Source of the DNA: Cinnamomum chago
Lineage: Eukaryota; Streptophyta; Magnoliopsida; Laurales; Lauraceae
Assembly: GCA_038049695.1 (NCBI GenBank)
Contig: CP142452.1
Location: forward strand, 77,155,501 to 77,219,500
DNA length: 64,000 bases
Direction: 5' to 3'
Shown here: one piece after another, positions 63,746 through 64,000 of the stretch
Layout of the letters: every line of letters starts with the position of its first letter
How positions within the stretch are numbered: position 1 is the first letter of the stretch
Notes under the pieces: generated by a model
The model's database searches: none
What the model was told of the DNA's origin: nothing
Seen by the model: only the letters and a program-made list of their open reading frames with translations
Made by a program: the position numbers and the translations under genes

Positions 63746-64000
63746 CTGTGAAAATAGGAAATAATCAAACACAAAACTGAATTCAGAAACTCACCAATTA
63801 AAGGCCGCAAAAGTAGCATCTGCAAATCCAAATAACAAACTAAAATAGCAACAATCATCTTAGAACACAAAAAAACATCATGAATACAAAAATCTATCAA
63901 TGAGACTACCCCATAACCAATTTCAAAACCCATGAGGATAATCCCGAATTTCAAAATCCTTTCATACAGCAAATTCCTGCCTGCAATTCCGAATTGCATT

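Noticed and set aside
63682-63999. 105-aa minus-strand frame at the right edge as the N terminus of the UNC93-like protein
   Set aside because: It is in a different frame from the exon beginning at 63745 and has no family similarity. This stretch is intron, and the true first exon is outside the window.
1-64000. CRISPR arrays, bacterial operons, rRNA genes
   Set aside because: None present. The repeats here are eukaryotic tandem units, microsatellites and transposon ends.

Overview
This is plant nuclear DNA. It is AT-rich, its genes have many introns (some over 3 kb) with GT/AG borders, and it holds solo LTRs, MITEs, a tRNA-derived SINE and LINE tails. The proteins match angiosperm families; I cannot name the species from sequence alone.

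Two gene families are present. (1) A tandem pair of type IIB autoinhibited Ca2+-ATPases (ACA1/ACA2-like, 7 coding exons, 1018 aa each) lies on the + strand: copy A at 5819-18230 and copy B at 35901-48811. Both can be spliced in silico into full-length pumps, and they differ at 10 residues. (2) On the - strand at the right end is an UNC93-like (UNC93-like 3 type, MFS-fold) membrane protein gene. Nine coding exons are visible (52972-63745); the first exon lies beyond the right edge.

Layout: 1-1238, a Ty1/copia-like LTR fragment and unassigned sequence. 1239-19494, duplicated block A (MITE-rich upstream DNA, one copy of a ~1.3 kb upstream unit, gene A, 3' flank). 19495-19517, a short filler at the duplication junction. 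19518-50092, duplicated block B (same order, but enlarged by three solo LTRs and by expansion of the upstream unit from one to six copies, 24799-35645). 50093-52971, unique spacer. 52972-64000, the UNC93-like gene, with a SINE, microsatellites, LINE tails and a 150-bp tandem duplication in its introns.

Most interesting: the DNA just upstream of the Ca2+ pump gene was amplified into a direct-repeat array only in copy B. Five of the six units there keep a close pair of CGCG-box motifs (the core bound by CAMTA calmodulin-binding transcription factors), next to a gene for a calmodulin-regulated pump. Copy A meanwhile carries a weakened intron 3 donor (last exon base G to A, silent) and two substitutions at conserved cytosolic residues, so the pair may be diverging in regulation and function. 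That reading is inference; the sequence differences are directly visible.
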